Made by a program: the position numbers and the translations under genes. The notes beneath the pieces are model-generated. The model was not told the DNA's origin and did no database searches. It saw only the letters and a program-made list of their open reading frames with translations. Shown one piece after another: positions 62,319-64,000 of a stretch of DNA of 64,000 nucleotides; the first letter of the stretch is position 1; the number at the start of each line of letters is the position of its first letter. Origin of the DNA: Candidatus Methylopumilus universalis (GTDB lineage Bacteria; Pseudomonadota; Gammaproteobacteria; Burkholderiales; Methylophilaceae). The DNA lies in contig NZ_CP040977.1 in assembly GCF_006364435.1 (NCBI RefSeq), positions 434,001 through 498,000 of the forward strand, read 5' to 3'.

Positions 62319-64000
<1,682 letters not shown>

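Overview
The window is an AT-rich stretch of a betaproteobacterial chromosome. Gene content points to a genome-streamlined planktonic methylotroph of the Methylophilaceae, of the freshwater 'Candidatus Methylopumilus' / marine OM43 type. The supporting evidence is two copies of the PQQ precursor gene pqqA, a PQQ-type sugar dehydrogenase-like lipoprotein, two rhodopsins with a complete retinal pathway, short intergenic gaps and no insertion sequences. The lineage call is an inference from gene content and protein style, not from a database search.

Layout. 1-4.75 kb: conserved translation block rpmI-rplT-pheS-pheT-ihfA-merR-tRNA-Pro. 4.8-12 kb: small hypothetical genes, orphan pqqA copy 1, tRNA-Lys, msrA with an unusual leader, the PQQ-type lipoprotein and a short secreted repeat protein. 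11.9-13.1 kb: an XRE regulator facing three tiny membrane-protein genes. 13.1-22.3 kb: FeS-type photolyase, an exported deacetylase-like protein, TerC, a Fur-controlled siderophore receptor, threonine catabolism (tdh-kbl) and a cytochrome c5. 22.4-29.2 kb: glnE, the periplasmic methionine sulfoxide repair pair msrPQ, and a run of small genes (TIGR03643, DUF2256, HNH, DUF3147, DUF429, DCC thioredoxin-like).

29.2-38.1 kb is the phototrophy island: a green-type proteorhodopsin with its own terminator, then a xanthorhodopsin-like second pump followed by crtE-crtI-crtB-crtY-blh (GGPP to beta-carotene to retinal) and a NhaD-type Na+/H+ antiporter. 38.1-49.9 kb: an orphan umuC, a zinc-type TonB receptor, a MORN-repeat protein, an alternative oxidase, pqqA copy 2, several exported proteins and a CorA-type Mg transporter carrying an MgtE-like N-terminus. 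50-58.3 kb: YgiQ, TauE, an XRE/AraC pair, a two-component system with an outer-membrane protein, phosphomannomutase and iscX. 58.4-64 kb: glyA-nrdR-ribD-tatD and pyrG, which runs off the end.

How it works together (inference): PQQ made from PqqA serves methanol and other dehydrogenases that feed the respiratory chain. The alternative oxidase gives ubiquinol an outlet that does not pump protons, while the two rhodopsins add light-driven proton pumping. NhaD can exchange that proton gradient for sodium extrusion. Methionine sulfoxide reductases and photolyase deal with the oxidative and UV damage of surface water. The most interesting unexplained signals are the paired pqqA genes, two dispersed two-hairpin RNA-like elements, a duplicated aox leader fused to msrA, an XRE/mini-membrane-protein cluster, and a promoter-like module shared by tRNA-Lys, photolyase and msrPQ.
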